64,000 bases of DNA from Prochlorococcus marinus str. GP2 (GCF_000759885.1 NZ_JNAH01000007.1:62001-126000), one strand, 5' to 3'; counted from the first letter of the stretch, positions 16,759 to 26,508 are shown. Numbers and translations are program-made. Notes: generated by a model from the sequence alone, not told the origin.

Positions 16759-17818
16759 GTGGAAGAACCTCCTCAGGGAATACAAAGTTTTCGTGTGGTT
16801 GATCCACAGAAGACATCCATGCTCGCATACCTTCGTTCAAAAGTATATTTTTTGTATAGAAAGTTTCAAATTCTGGATCTTCTGCTGCACGGATTTCTTG
16901 ACTTACGAAATCATAAGCTCTTAAGTTTAGTGCTAATCCGACAATACCAATTGAAGATGTCCACATGCCCATAACAGGTACGAACAACATCAAGAAATGT
17001 AAGAAACGCTTGTTTGAGAAAGCAATACCGAAGATTTGACTCCAGAATCTATTTGCTGTAATCATTGAATAAGTTTCTTCTTCTTGAGTTGGGTCAAAAG
17101 CTCTAAATGTTGAACTTTGAACCTTACCATCAGTGTAAATACTTGTATCTTCATACAAAGTATTTTGTACTGTAGCTCCATGGATAGCGCAAAGTAGAGC
17201 ACCACCAAGAATCCCAGCAACTCCCATCATGTGGAATGGATTTAAAGTGATATTATGAAAACCTTGAATGAACAGTATGTAACGGAAGATTGCTGCAACA
17301 CCGAATGAAGGTGCGAAGAACCAACTATGCTGTCCTAAAGGATAAATAAGGAAAATACTTGTGAATACTGCAATTACTGCTGAGAAAGCTAATGCATTGT
17401 ATGGTCTAATTCCAACAAGGCCAGCAATTTCAAACTGACGAAGCATAAAACCAATTAGGCCAAATACTCCATGTAATGCAACGAAGTTCCAAAGACCACC
17501 AAGTTGTAGCCATCTTACGAAACTACCTTGGGCTTCAGGACCCCATAAAAATAGAAGACTGTGTCCCATGGCATCGCCAGGGGTGCTTACAGCTGCTGTT
17601 AAAAAGTTGCAACCTTCAAGGTATGAGCTTGCAACTCCGTGTGTGTACCATGAGGTAACAAATGTTGTTCCGACGAACCAACCGCCTATAGCAAGATATG
17701 CACAAGGAAGTAGAAGTAATCCGGACCAACCAATAAATACAAAGCGGTCGCGCTTCAACCAATCATCAAGGACATCAAACCATCCTCTTTGTGGGGCGCT
17801 TCCAACTGCGATCGTCAT
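16742..17818 (-). CDS. psbD: Photosystem II D2 reaction-centre protein
   Basis: A 358-residue, five-helix reaction-centre subunit that pairs with D1 and carries the QA plastoquinone site. The N-terminus [32 protein letters not shown], the chlorophyll/iron histidine regions ([35 protein letters not shown]) and [18 protein letters not shown] are all standard. It is full length, with the psbC start embedded in its last codons. The ~180-base divergent gap to ycf4 holds its promoter and leader; TTTACA near 17910 is a possible -35 on this strand. Confidence 0.98.
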   Translation of the reverse strand: MTIAVGSAPQRGWFDVLDDWLKRDRFVFIGWSGLLLLPCAYLAIGGWFVGTTFVTSWYTHGVASSYLEGCNFLTAAVSTPGDAMGHSLLFLWGPEAQGSFVRWLQLGGLWNFVALHGVFGLIGFMLRQFEIAGLVGIRPYNALAFSAVIAVFTSIFLIYPLGQHSWFFAPSFGVAAIFRYILFIQGFHNITLNPFHMMGVAGILGGALLCAIHGATVQNTLYEDTSIYTDGKVQSSTFRAFDPTQEEETYSMITANRFWSQIFGIAFSNKRFLHFLMLFVPVMGMWTSSIGIVGLALNLRAYDFVSQEIRAAEDPEFETFYTKNILLNEGMRAWMSSVDQPHENFVFPEEVLPRGNAL

Positions 17819-17996
17819 GAGAAATCGTTTTTAGCTTCGGGATACGCAGTGACTGTAACAAAGATTGAGAGTAATGTGGGGAAATATTCGTATATCTGAA
17901 ATGCCTTGTAAAGCTTTCCTGACTTTTTTATTAAAAATTAGGTAAGAATACCCCCTTAATTTGTTAAGTTATCTTAATTAGGCTCTAAAAATAAAA

Positions 17997-18554
17997 ATGA
18001 ATTCAGACCTTAAGTCATTCGATAAAATCGAGCAAAAAATTGGTGGATCAAGAAAAATTTCAAATTACATTATTGGTGGAATGCTGACGATAGGAGGAAT
18101 TGGTTTTGTATTGGCCTCTATATCTAGCTATACAGGAAGGGATCTATTACCTTTAGGAAATCCTTCAAGTTTATTATTTATACCTCAAGGAATAATAATG
18201 GGAGCATACGGAGTAATAGCCAATTTATTGAATTTTTACTTATGGTATTTGGTTTACATAAACTTTGGTTCGGGAAGTAATTCTTTTGATAAATCATCAA
18301 AATCTGTTGAAATAAAAAGAAAAGGTTTTTTTAAAGATATTGAAGTTAAATTGAATTTCGATGAAATAAAATCAGTAAAGTTGGATATAAGTGAGGGATT
18401 CAATCCTAGGAGGAGAATTGCATTAGTTCTCAAAGGTAGAAAAAAACCTCTCCCTCTAAGCGGAGCAGGTGAACTTAAACCACTACTTCAAGTTGAAGAA
18501 GAAGGAGCTCGGCTGGCTAAATTTTTGAATGTTAATTTGGAGGGTCTAAAATAA
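17997..18554 (+). CDS. ycf4: Photosystem I assembly protein Ycf4
   Basis: A 185-residue thylakoid protein with two adjacent transmembrane helices (about residues 26-46 and 60-90) and a stromal C-terminal domain. The segment GGMLTIGGIGFVLASISSYTGRDLLPLGNPSSLLFIPQG is diagnostic, as is the later LVLKGRKKPLPLSGAGE. Ycf4 is an assembly factor for the PSI complex. Its stop overlaps the possible leader of the following cyclophilin-like lipoprotein gene, pointing to cotranscription. Confidence 0.95.
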   Translation: MNSDLKSFDKIEQKIGGSRKISNYIIGGMLTIGGIGFVLASISSYTGRDLLPLGNPSSLLFIPQGIIMGAYGVIANLLNFYLWYLVYINFGSGSNSFDKSSKSVEIKRKGFFKDIEVKLNFDEIKSVKLDISEGFNPRRRIALVLKGRKKPLPLSGAGELKPLLQVEEEGARLAKFLNVNLEGLK

Positions 18555-18601
18555 AAAAAAATTATTTATTAAAAGCATTTGCTTATATACAAGTTTTAAT
18601 T

Positions 18602-19207
18602 TTGTTGCCAGCATGTAGTAATAAAAATGAGATTATTTCAAATTACCACTGCCAAAAACTTCAATTAACTTGCATCAAAAAAAATAAAATAGCTCTTTTT
18701 AAGACTTCAAAAGGTAATTTTGAGGTCAAATTATTTGGAAAGGATAACCCATTAACAGTATCAAATTTTGTAGAAAACATAGAAAAAAATATTTATGAAA
18801 ACCAAAAATTTTATAAAATAATAAATTATCCTCAACTAAAATTTGTTCATAGTGGTGTTAATCCTAAAAATACATTTTATATTGAAGGAAATAAGAAACT
18901 AAATAAGAAAAATCCTTCAATCCCCTTAGAAATAAAATTCCAAAAAGAAATTAAACCCAGATATAGCTATCAAATAAAAAATCCTTCCGAAACTGAGAAT
19001 TTAGTTAATTCTTTTGAGAGAGGTTCTATCGCAATGGTAAAAAGCGGTAAAAATAACTCTTCTTCTACTGAATTTTTTTTTGTAACTAATAAGCTTCCAG
19101 AACTAGATGGAAGATATTCAATTTTTGGAAAAGTTATTAAAGGAATAGATATACTTGAAAAAATTAAGAAAGAAGACTTTATTAAAGAAGTCAAGATAAC
19201 TAATTAA
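18602..19207 (+). CDS. Cyclophilin-type peptidyl-prolyl isomerase, probable lipoprotein
   Basis: About 201 residues from the TTG at 18602. The cyclophilin core is visible: [75 protein letters not shown]. The usual FHR catalytic arginine region is altered to FYKIINYPQ, so activity may be low. The same frame is open upstream to the ycf4 stop and encodes [22 protein letters not shown], a classic lipoprotein signal with lipobox LPAC. No ATG, GTG or TTG exists upstream; an ATA at 18551, placed 7 bases after GGAGG, could be the true start. The chosen start is therefore provisional. Confidence 0.8.
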   Translation: MLPACSNKNEIISNYHCQKLQLTCIKKNKIALFKTSKGNFEVKLFGKDNPLTVSNFVENIEKNIYENQKFYKIINYPQLKFVHSGVNPKNTFYIEGNKKLNKKNPSIPLEIKFQKEIKPRYSYQIKNPSETENLVNSFERGSIAMVKSGKNNSSSTEFFFVTNKLPELDGRYSIFGKVIKGIDILEKIKKEDFIKEVKITN

Positions 19208-19728
19208 ATTTCTAGAGAATATTTGTTGATTTTTAACATTTCTGTATTAACACCTGAAGAACGTTTTAGAGCTACTTTACCAGTTCTTGCAATTTCAAGT
19301 ATTCCATAAGGTTCGAGTAATTTCTCTAAAGCAACTAATTTTCCGGGGTCTCCAACAACTTCAAGGGTCAATGCTATATCTGAAACGTCAACAACTTTTG
19401 CTCGAAATATTTGAACTATATCTAGGATATTACTTCTAGTATCTTCTTTCGATGAAACTTTTAGTAACATCAATTCTCTTTCCACAGCAGCTAGATTAGT
19501 GAAATCAACAACTCCAAGAACATTAAATAACTTGTTAAGTTGCTTAGTCATTTGTTGAAGAGTTTCGTCGTCACCTTCTACAACCATAGTTAATCTCGAA
19601 ATCCCTTTGGACTCTGCAGGCCCTACTGCAAGACTATCTATGTTGAATCCCCTTCTAGCAAAAAGACCTGAGATTCTACTCAAAGCTCCAGATTCGTCTT
19701 CTACAAGAACCGAAAGTGTATGTTTCAT
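19204..19728 (-). CDS. ilvH: Acetolactate synthase small (regulatory) subunit
   Basis: A 174-residue regulatory subunit of acetohydroxyacid synthase, first step of branched-chain amino acid synthesis. The N-terminal ACT domain is clear: [35 protein letters not shown], then [31 protein letters not shown]. It confers valine feedback. The stop overlaps the end of the convergent cyclophilin gene by 4 bases. An alpha/beta hydrolase gene lies 3 bases upstream on the same strand. Confidence 0.96.
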   Translation of the reverse strand: MKHTLSVLVEDESGALSRISGLFARRGFNIDSLAVGPAESKGISRLTMVVEGDDETLQQMTKQLNKLFNVLGVVDFTNLAAVERELMLLKVSSKEDTRSNILDIVQIFRAKVVDVSDIALTLEVVGDPGKLVALEKLLEPYGILEIARTGKVALKRSSGVNTEMLKINKYSLEI

Positions 19729-19731
19729 ATT

Positions 19732-20673
19732 TTAAAAGGTTTTTAAATCTCTAATCCATTCATAAGAAATCTTATTGAAGACTGAAGGATCTTCATCATG
19801 GATACAATGTCCTGAATTGGATACTATTTTTAATTTTACCCATCTATGGAAATTTGCAATCTTTTTACCAAGAAACAAAGGTATGAAATTATCTTTATCC
19901 CCCCAAATCAATAGAAAAGGGACCTTTTTTGAGGTGCTAAGTTTTCTTAAAAGGTATGAAGATTTTAATTTTTCATCTCTTGTGGACATTCCAATACACA
20001 TTGCCCTCAATGATCTAGCTGAAGTTCTCCTTAAAACTGGTTTTTTCACCAAATCTATTAGTTCGCCATCAATATTGTCTTTTTTGAAATAGGCAGAATT
20101 TAATCCCAGTTTTATAACCCCTAATTTAGTTATTAAAAATAAAATAATCTCCAAAGGGAAAAACAAAAAAAATATTGTTATTAATCCATCTTGAAATTTC
20201 TTTAGTGGTGATTTTTTTATTTTTGACTTTTTATTTTCTTGAATTTGATCTGGCAAAGGCGATGCAATAACAGTTGCAATCTGATCCTCTAATGAAACAG
20301 CACATGTTAAAGCAACTAGTGATCCAAGGGAATTGCCAATAAGAATTACTTTCCCAGAATTCTTTGGTCTTATTACCTGTGCAATAAAGTCTTTCACTTG
20401 ATCACACCAAATCTCATTATTTAATTTTCCAATTTGTCTAATCCCAGGTTGATCTGAATCCCCAAATCCTATTAAATCCAATGAATAAGAGGCAAAATTC
20501 TTTTTCGCAAAATACTCTAAATTGTTTCTCCAATGTTTTCGACTTGCTCCAAATCCATGGAGAAAGATAATTGGAATCTCATTCTCTTCGCCTGTAACAC
20601 TCCAACAAATTTTAAAACCATTCCAATTCCAGTAGTTAGGAATGTTTATATTTTTTTTAAAATTATTATTCAT
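19732..20673 (-). CDS. Alpha/beta hydrolase
   Basis: About 313 residues. The fold shows the oxyanion region IIFLHGFGASRKHWRNNLEYFAKK, the nucleophile elbow VILIGNSLGSLVALTCAV (G-N-S-L-G, Ser as nucleophile), the acid in LLIWGDKDNFIPL and the histidine in SNSGHCIHDEDP. This is close to the Synechocystis-like hydrolases that often sit in photosynthesis gene neighbourhoods. I start at ATG 20673 (MNNNFKKN) rather than the TTG six codons upstream. Substrate unknown. It is cotranscribed with ilvH (3-base gap). Confidence 0.88.
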   Translation of the reverse strand: MNNNFKKNINIPNYWNWNGFKICWSVTGEENEIPIIFLHGFGASRKHWRNNLEYFAKKNFASYSLDLIGFGDSDQPGIRQIGKLNNEIWCDQVKDFIAQVIRPKNSGKVILIGNSLGSLVALTCAVSLEDQIATVIASPLPDQIQENKKSKIKKSPLKKFQDGLITIFFLFFPLEIILFLITKLGVIKLGLNSAYFKKDNIDGELIDLVKKPVLRRTSARSLRAMCIGMSTRDEKLKSSYLLRKLSTSKKVPFLLIWGDKDNFIPLFLGKKIANFHRWVKLKIVSNSGHCIHDEDPSVFNKISYEWIRDLKTF

Positions 20674-20766
20674 ATATTCAAAAATTTTCAAGATATTTGA
20701 ATTATCTACATTTTTAACAAATAAATGTATTTTGAATGTAAATTATAGTAATGATTCAATTTTACT

Positions 20767-20865
20767 ATGGCTAAAGAAATTTTTAGTATTGCAGCAGTTT
20801 TTTGGATACTGATACCAATAGGATTAGTTGGTGGCGCTTTGTTATTAAAGTTTCAGGGAGACTGA
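20767..20865 (+). CDS. petM: Cytochrome b6f complex subunit PetM
   Basis: A 32-residue single-helix protein, [16 protein letters not shown]... ending LLLKFQGD. The pattern [AV]FW[VI]LIPIGL[VL]GGALLLK is diagnostic of PetM (subunit VII), a peripheral helix of the cytochrome b6f complex in the thylakoid. It lies between the divergent hydrolase and ycf39. Confidence 0.93.
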
Positions 20866-20922
20866 TTCTCACGGATACATCACAATTTGAGTTATGGTCT
20901 TAAAGTTAAGTAAATCTTAAGT

Positions 20923-21885
20923 ATGAAGATTCTTTTAGTAGGAGCAACAGGTACACTTGGTAGACAAATAGCGAAGCAAGCTATAGAAGAGGGACATGAA
21001 GTAAGATGCTTTGTAAGAAATCCAAGAAAAGCTTCCTTTCTACAAGAATGGGGTTGTGAACTAACAAAAGGTAATTTATTAAATTCTTCTGATATCGAAT
21101 ATGCATTGCAAGATATTGAAGTAGTTATTGATGCAGCGACTAGTAGGCCAGATGATCCTAAAAGTATTTATGAAATTGATTGGGATGGAAAACTTAATTT
21201 ATTCAATGCTTGCGAATCTTTAAACGTAAAAAGGGTAATATTCCTTTCTATCCTCTTAACAGAAAAGTTTAGAAATGTTCCTTTAATGGACATTAAATTT
21301 TGCACTGAAAAACTTCTTGAAAAATCTGATTTAGACTATACAATTTTCAAATGTGCTGCTTTTATGCAAGGAGTTATTGGTCAATTCGCAATCCCAATCT
21401 TGGATAGCCAGGCAGTTTGGATGAGTGGGACTCCAACTAAAATTGCTTATATGAATACTCAAGATATGGCGAAAGTTGTTGTAGCAGCAGTAAATAATCC
21501 AAAAACTCACAAAACATCATTACCATTAGTAGGTCCCAAAGCATGGGATTCAAATGAAGTTATATCTTTATGTGAAAAATTTAGTGAAAAAAAAGCGAAA
21601 ATTTTTAGAGTTTCCCCCTTCCTTATAAGTGTCACTCAAAAAGTAGTTTCCTTTTTCCAAGATTCTCTTAATGTTGCTGAGAGATTGGCTTTCGCTGAAG
21701 TAACTAGTAGTGGTGAATCATTAGATGCTGACATGAGCAAAACTTACGAAATATTGGAACTTAAAAAAGAGGATATGACCTCACTAGAGAGTTATATAAA
21801 GGAGTACTATCAACAAATACTTAAAAGATTAAGGGAAATGGAAGCAGATCTTAATATTGAGGAAAAAAAGAGATTACCTTTTTAA
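20923..21885 (+). CDS. ycf39: NAD(P)-binding atypical SDR, Ycf39-like PSII assembly factor
   Basis: A 320-residue atypical short-chain dehydrogenase. The Rossmann motif GATGTLGRQIAKQA is at residues 7-20, followed by VRCFVRNPRKASFLQEWGCELTKGNL as in Ycf39/HCF244. Ycf39 works with Hli proteins to deliver chlorophyll to newly made D1. Its presence near petM, ycf4 and psbD fits a photosynthesis assembly neighbourhood. The C-terminal tail (EMEADLNIEEKKRLPF) is charged. Full length. Confidence 0.92.
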   Translation: MKILLVGATGTLGRQIAKQAIEEGHEVRCFVRNPRKASFLQEWGCELTKGNLLNSSDIEYALQDIEVVIDAATSRPDDPKSIYEIDWDGKLNLFNACESLNVKRVIFLSILLTEKFRNVPLMDIKFCTEKLLEKSDLDYTIFKCAAFMQGVIGQFAIPILDSQAVWMSGTPTKIAYMNTQDMAKVVVAAVNNPKTHKTSLPLVGPKAWDSNEVISLCEKFSEKKAKIFRVSPFLISVTQKVVSFFQDSLNVAERLAFAEVTSSGESLDADMSKTYEILELKKEDMTSLESYIKEYYQQILKRLREMEADLNIEEKKRLPF

Positions 21886-21941
21886 TGTTGCAATTTTAGA
21901 ATCAGATAGTATATTTGTACTATATTAAAATTTATTTACCT

Positions 21942-22154
21942 ATGTCTGTTTCTAAGTCTAAAAACCTTGAACGAAAACTAGATAATTTTGCAAAAGAAGC
22001 AAAAAATGAATTGAATAATGTTTGCGGATCTTCATTATGGGAAAGCCTTGGGTTTGTTTTTTTTGATCAATTAGAAGATTCTGAAAAAATTGCGAAAGCA
22101 AATTTTTACTATGGACAACTTCAAATAATTAATGAAATTAAATTTTCAATTTGA
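21942..22154 (+). CDS. Small hypothetical protein
   Basis: A 70-residue acidic/basic helical protein, MSVSKSKNLERKLDNF..., with a single cysteine (NVCGSSLWESLGF). I use ATG at 21942; the frame is open upstream to a TTG at 21915, but that has no supporting signal. No membrane helix. Conserved-looking but not recognised. Confidence 0.6.
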   Translation: MSVSKSKNLERKLDNFAKEAKNELNNVCGSSLWESLGFVFFDQLEDSEKIAKANFYYGQLQIINEIKFSI

Positions 22155-22245
22155 ATTGAATTGCATATTTTTACGTATGTAATTTTTTTTAATCAATTTT
22201 GGCCAATCTTTTTCTGATAATATGTACTTAGTAAAAGATTAATTA

Positions 22246-22512
22246 ATGATTGAAACTTCAGGTGTAATAGAAAAAGAGCAGGGGAATGGATTTTATTTGG
22301 TTACCTTAGAACAACCTGAAGGACATCAATGTTTATGTCGAGCTGCAGGTAAATTGACTAAATTTAGAATTAAATTATTAGCTGGAGACAAAGTGTTAGT
22401 TGAGATAAGTCCTTATGATCTTTCTAGAGGAAGGATAACTTATAGAGAGAGGAATGCAGGCGGTGCTAGACCTACTACTAATAAAAATAATCCCAAGAGA
22501 AATAATAAATAA
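22246..22512 (+). CDS. infA: Translation initiation factor IF-1-like protein
   Basis: An 88-residue OB-fold protein. MIETSGVIEKEQGNGFYLVTLEQPEGHQCLCRAAGKLTKFRIKLLAGDKVLVEISPYDLSRGRITYRER matches IF-1 throughout, though CLCRAAGK replaces the usual ILAHISGK, and there is a basic C-terminal extension (NAGGARPTTNKNNPKRNNK). That pattern is seen in a second, divergent IF-1 type of marine picocyanobacteria. A ribosome-binding role is likely. Confidence 0.85.
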   Translation: MIETSGVIEKEQGNGFYLVTLEQPEGHQCLCRAAGKLTKFRIKLLAGDKVLVEISPYDLSRGRITYRERNAGGARPTTNKNNPKRNNK

Positions 22513-22521
22513 AAAGTTAAT

Positions 22522-23898
22522 TTAGATAATATTTTTTATCGCTTCTTTAAACTCACTTCTTTGTTTAACACCTTGCCATTGTTTTTTTAATAATTTTTCT
22601 TTAAAAAGTTGAACTGTTGGTGTGCCATTAATACCAGCTTGTTTTGCAATATCTTGATCTTTTTCAATATCTATTTCAACGCCAAGAACTGCACCATCAA
22701 GTTCTTTAATTACCCTTTTTAGCTGAGGTTTCAAAACATGACATGGACCGCAACTTGGAGAACTAAAAATTACTAAGATAGGTTTTTTACTCTCGTGATA
22801 AAGTTTCCTTAATGCATAACTGCCTTTTTGCCATTCAGAATTTGAATTGAAAGTATCTTCATTAACTTCTTCTTCATTAAAATCTGATGAATTAAGCTTT
22901 TTTTCTGGTTCTGGTGTTTCTCTGACTATAGTTTTTGCTAAGTTTTTCTCGGCTAGCCATCTTTCAGTAGCTAATGCTGCCATGCATCCAGTTCCTGCAG
23001 CGGTAACTCCTTGTCTCCACTCAGAATCAACAACATCACCTGCAGCATAGATGCCTTCAATAGATGTTTCTGGCCTTCCTGATTTGCAAGCAATATAGCC
23101 TTTATTATCTAAATCAATTTTGTTGCCCAAGAATTTCGTATTAGGTGTGTGCCCTATCGCGTAAAAAAGACCTTTTATATTGATTTCCCCTTTACCTTCT
23201 TGAGAGTTAATAGTTTCTATTCTCTCAAGCCATTCAGTACCATCCGCTTTATCAACTTTTGTGTTCCAATGAATTTCTATCTTCGGATTAGCTTTTACTC
23301 TATCAACCATTGCTGCGCTAGCCCTTAATTTTTCTGATCGAACAATCAAATGCACCTTGCTTCCATACTTTGTGAGATATGCTGCTTCTTCACATGCAGA
23401 GTCGCCCCCTCCAATAACAGCTAATTCTTCATCTCTAAATTGTGGGGTGGCTCCATCACATATTGCACAAGCACTTATTCCTTTACTCCAGAATTTATCT
23501 TCATTAATTACGCCTAATCTATTTGCACTTGCTCCAGTTGCAATAATAATTGAGTTAGATTTTATAGTTCCTTCTAAAGTTTTTAATTCAAAGGGATGTG
23601 AATCGGTATTAATTGAGACTACATCACTTTCGTATAAATTAGTGCCCCATCTTTCTGCTTGAGCCTTCATTAGATCCATCAATTCAGGACCCAGTACACC
23701 ATCTGGGAACCCTGGATAATTTTCAACAAATGTTGTAGTCATTAATTGCCCACCAGGAATTCCACCAGAATTAAATCCTGTTACAAGTAATGGTTGAAGA
23801 TTTGCTCGTGCGGCATATATAGCAGCGGTGTATCCTGCAGGTCCCGAACCTATAATTACAACATTTTCTACGTTTGAAATCTTCTCTTTATTTTCCAT
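22522..23898 (-). CDS. trxB: NADPH-dependent thioredoxin reductase with thioredoxin domain (NTRC)
   Basis: A 458-residue fusion. Residues ~1-320 are a thioredoxin reductase with FAD motif VVIIGSGPAGYTAAIYAARANL, the redox-active CAICDG, NADP motif AVIGGGDSACEEAAYL and the C-terminal FAD motif GIYAAGDVVD. Residues ~355-458 form a thioredoxin domain with active site SPSCGPCHVLKP. NTRC reduces 2-Cys peroxiredoxins and tetrapyrrole or Calvin enzymes using NADPH, including in darkness. Convergent with infA. Confidence 0.95.
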   Translation of the reverse strand: MENKEKISNVENVVIIGSGPAGYTAAIYAARANLQPLLVTGFNSGGIPGGQLMTTTFVENYPGFPDGVLGPELMDLMKAQAERWGTNLYESDVVSINTDSHPFELKTLEGTIKSNSIIIATGASANRLGVINEDKFWSKGISACAICDGATPQFRDEELAVIGGGDSACEEAAYLTKYGSKVHLIVRSEKLRASAAMVDRVKANPKIEIHWNTKVDKADGTEWLERIETINSQEGKGEINIKGLFYAIGHTPNTKFLGNKIDLDNKGYIACKSGRPETSIEGIYAAGDVVDSEWRQGVTAAGTGCMAALATERWLAEKNLAKTIVRETPEPEKKLNSSDFNEEEVNEDTFNSNSEWQKGSYALRKLYHESKKPILVIFSSPSCGPCHVLKPQLKRVIKELDGAVLGVEIDIEKDQDIAKQAGINGTPTVQLFKEKLLKKQWQGVKQRSEFKEAIKNII

Positions 23899-23977
23899 TT
23901 ATTTGCTAATTTCTTTATTAATGATAATAAACTAACCCAAATAATGTAGGGCGGATTTCACTCGATAGATTTATTAC

Positions 23978-24202
23978 TCAATCGTTGACTTTTTGGTCTA
24001 ATAACTTTTTTAATTCCTTTGGGAAATTTAAAACAGAATCTTTTAAATTTTCCTTCTTTTCTCCAATATGTAATATCCACTCTCTAAATTCTTCTGCGAT
24101 TGCATAACTATCTTCATACCTTTCTAAAGTGTCCATTGCAGAAATTCTATTGGTTGCCCAACAGGTGGCTATGTCGATCCTTTTTCTTATGAAATTGTCC
24201 AT
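23978..24202 (-). CDS. Small conserved hypothetical protein
   Basis: A 74-residue helical protein, MDNFIRKRIDIATCWATNR..., with a conserved-looking tryptophan-rich start and a long amphipathic second half (EEFREWILHIGEKKENLKD). An upstream ATG at 24235 in the same frame would add 11 residues; neither has a good ribosome-binding site, and I prefer 24202 because the extension is compositionally unlike the rest. Function unknown. Confidence 0.65.
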   Translation of the reverse strand: MDNFIRKRIDIATCWATNRISAMDTLERYEDSYAIAEEFREWILHIGEKKENLKDSVLNFPKELKKLLDQKVND

Positions 24203-24356
24203 CGAAAGATTTAAGTTGTATATAGATAAACACATTAGAGAACCAATGTATTGTCTAATAAGTTACAACTTTGTATTTCCAAACAATAATTTAATCTTTA
24301 ATTTATATTTGAGCCAATATTTGAGTGAATTAAAAAGAAAATATAAAGAAATAGGT

Positions 24357-24935
24357 TTAAACTGCCTCGCTGTGATTTGCGAGTAATCTTTCAACTTCCT
24401 CAAAACCCTCTTTAGCTGAATTTATTGCAAGTTCCTCACTAACTTTTTCTTCTGAAATTAATTTTGCGGATATTTTTTTTAAAAGAGATTCTTTCTTTTC
24501 TCTTAATGAAATGACAATTTCCTCTTCAATGATAGATTTTATTGCTTTAGAAATTATTTTTTTGTCATTTGCTTCCTCAAATGTGCCCTGGACTAATTCC
24601 TGAATAAATAATCGATGCACCTCACTACTTCTTAGAAAGCTTTCAGTGGCATTAATAATTCCTTCAACAAGAGCTTCATCAGGTTCAGAATCATTTTCTG
24701 CGAGCTTAAATTCCCAATCTAAATGTCTTCTTTGCCAACCTGCTGAGTGGAGACTAGGCATGACTGTCTGTGAATAAGTATCAACCGACATTTCATAAAT
24801 TCTCTCTGCTAATTTTTCGCACCAGTCCTTACCATGCTTTTCTAGATTTTTCTGCATAGCTTGTCTTGGAACAGCATGACCACCATGATGACTGTGACAT
24901 ACTCCATCTGGACATTCGATTGCTTTTATACTCAT
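24357..24935 (-). CDS. Conserved cyanobacterial hypothetical protein with Cys/His-rich N-terminus
   Basis: A 192-residue protein. The first 25 residues contain CPDGVCHSHHGGHAVPRQAM, a Cys/His cluster that could bind a metal such as zinc. The rest is highly helical and charged, ending EEVERLLANHSEAV. No signal peptide. I recognise the type as conserved in picocyanobacteria but know no function. It is divergent from the pnt operon. Confidence 0.75.
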   Translation of the reverse strand: MSIKAIECPDGVCHSHHGGHAVPRQAMQKNLEKHGKDWCEKLAERIYEMSVDTYSQTVMPSLHSAGWQRRHLDWEFKLAENDSEPDEALVEGIINATESFLRSSEVHRLFIQELVQGTFEEANDKKIISKAIKSIIEEEIVISLREKKESLLKKISAKLISEEKVSEELAINSAKEGFEEVERLLANHSEAV

Positions 24936-25042
24936 TGGAATGTTTAGTACCTATATATTCTAGATAGCTATTTTTTATAGAAAAGAAAATATATTTTTAA
25001 CAAAAATCCAAGACTTTTGACTTTCTTCAATTTATATTTAGT

Positions 25043-26194
25043 ATGTTAAAAAAAATAAATAAATTGACAAAGATACTTATTCCTTCCGAAAAAAGCTCTG
25101 GTGAAAAGAGAGTTTCAGCTACTCCAGAAGCGGTAAAGAAATTAAAAAGCCTTGGATGTGATGTTTATATTGAAAGTTCAGCGGGAAAATTATCAGGATT
25201 TAGTGACTTGTCATATGAAGAATCGGGTGGAACAATAATAAGTAACTTAGATCAAAAAATTTGGGGTGAAGCTGACCTAATATTTTGTGTTCAAACTCCA
25301 TCAGAGGATAATTTAACTAAATTAAAGAAAGGTGCGGTTCTTCTTGGTCTTCTTAACCCATATGGTAATAAGGAGCTTCTCAAGATTATAAATAGTAATA
25401 AGATTTCAGCTTTATCACTAGAATTGCTTCCGAGGATTAGTAGAGCGCAATCTTCTGATGTTCTTTCTTCACAGGCCAATATCGCTGGATATAAAGCAGT
25501 TCTTTTAGCTGCAAGTGAGTTAGATAGATATTTCCCAATGCTTATGACTGCAGCAGGCACAGTACAACCTGCTAAAGTAGTGGTTCTTGGTGGTGGCGTT
25601 GCAGGATTGCAGGCAGTCGCTACAGCAAAAAGACTTGGTGCAATAGTATTTGTATCTGATATTAGACCTGCTGTTAAAGAACAAGTTGAGTCCCTCGGAG
25701 CAAGATTTATAGAACTTCCTGAAGTGGATGAAAAACCTGGAGAAGCTGGAGGTTATGCAAAAGCTGTAACACCCGAATTCCTTTCAAAACAGAAGGCTAC
25801 TTTAACTAAATATTTATCTGAAGCTGATGTTGCTATATGTACTGCACAAGTTCTAGGTAAAAAGGCCCCTGTTTTAATAGACGCTCCCATGATTGAAAAA
25901 ATGAGACCTGGTGCAGTAATTATTGATTTAGCAGTTTCTCAGGGAGGTAACTGCGTAGGAACAAAATCAAATGAAACTATTATCAAAGATGGGGTAAAAC
26001 TGATAGGAGCGGGCGAATTACCCTCTTCAGTTCCTTATGATGCAAGTTCACTTTATGCTAAGAACTTAACATCTTTGATTACACCATTTATAAAAGATGG
26101 TGTAATTAAATTAGATAAAGAGGATGAACTCATTTCTGGATGTTTATTAAGCGATGAAGGAGTTGTTCTTCAAAATAAAGTTTTTGAAAATTGA
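25043..26194 (+). CDS. pntAA: NAD(P) transhydrogenase subunit alpha part 1
   Basis: A 383-residue cytoplasmic NAD(H)-binding domain I of the proton-translocating transhydrogenase. The N-terminus KILIPSEKSSGEKRVSATPEAVKKLKSLGCDVYIES is shared with alanine dehydrogenase. The Rossmann motif is VVVLGGGVAGLQAVATAKRLGA. The helix 2-loop VDEKPGEAGGYAKAV and DLAVSQGGNC also match. Transhydrogenase uses the proton gradient to make NADPH from NADH. First gene of the pntAA-pntAB-pntB operon (13- and 9-base gaps). Confidence 0.95.
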   Translation: MLKKINKLTKILIPSEKSSGEKRVSATPEAVKKLKSLGCDVYIESSAGKLSGFSDLSYEESGGTIISNLDQKIWGEADLIFCVQTPSEDNLTKLKKGAVLLGLLNPYGNKELLKIINSNKISALSLELLPRISRAQSSDVLSSQANIAGYKAVLLAASELDRYFPMLMTAAGTVQPAKVVVLGGGVAGLQAVATAKRLGAIVFVSDIRPAVKEQVESLGARFIELPEVDEKPGEAGGYAKAVTPEFLSKQKATLTKYLSEADVAICTAQVLGKKAPVLIDAPMIEKMRPGAVIIDLAVSQGGNCVGTKSNETIIKDGVKLIGAGELPSSVPYDASSLYAKNLTSLITPFIKDGVIKLDKEDELISGCLLSDEGVVLQNKVFEN

Positions 26195-26206
26195 GGTTTT
26201 AAAATT

Positions 26207-26500
26207 ATGTCTTTTATAAGTCTTCTTTGGGTTCTTTTGCTTGGTAGTTTATTAGGCCTTGAGTTAATTGGAAAAGTTCCTCCTACTCTTCACACACCTC
26301 TAATGAGTGGAGCAAATGCCATTTCGGGAATAACAATGCTTGCAGCCTTGACTTTAATTGTAAAAGCAGAAGGTAACTTACCACTTTTAATCATTGGTTC
26401 AGTTTCTCTTGGATTTGCTCTTTTCAACGTTGTAGGCGGTTTCTTTGTAACTGATCGAATGCTCGCGATGTTTAGTCGTAAACCATCAAATAAGAAGTAA
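26207..26500 (+). CDS. pntAB: NAD(P) transhydrogenase subunit alpha part 2
   Basis: A 97-residue membrane protein with three to four helices. LEVIGKVPPTLHTPLMSGANAISGI-type sequence (here LELIGKVPPTLHTPLMSGANAISGI from about residue 19) is diagnostic for the membrane part of PntA. The C-terminus VGGFFVTDRMLAMFSRK is typical. It is split from PntAA, as in cyanobacteria and photosynthetic proteobacteria. Membrane-embedded proton channel component. Confidence 0.95.
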   Translation: MSFISLLWVLLLGSLLGLELIGKVPPTLHTPLMSGANAISGITMLAALTLIVKAEGNLPLLIIGSVSLGFALFNVVGGFFVTDRMLAMFSRKPSNKK

Positions 26501-26508
26501 TTTTTAAA

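Noticed and set aside
17476-17834. Plus-strand ORFs antisense to psbD
   Set aside because: Shadows of the highly constrained psbD coding sequence.
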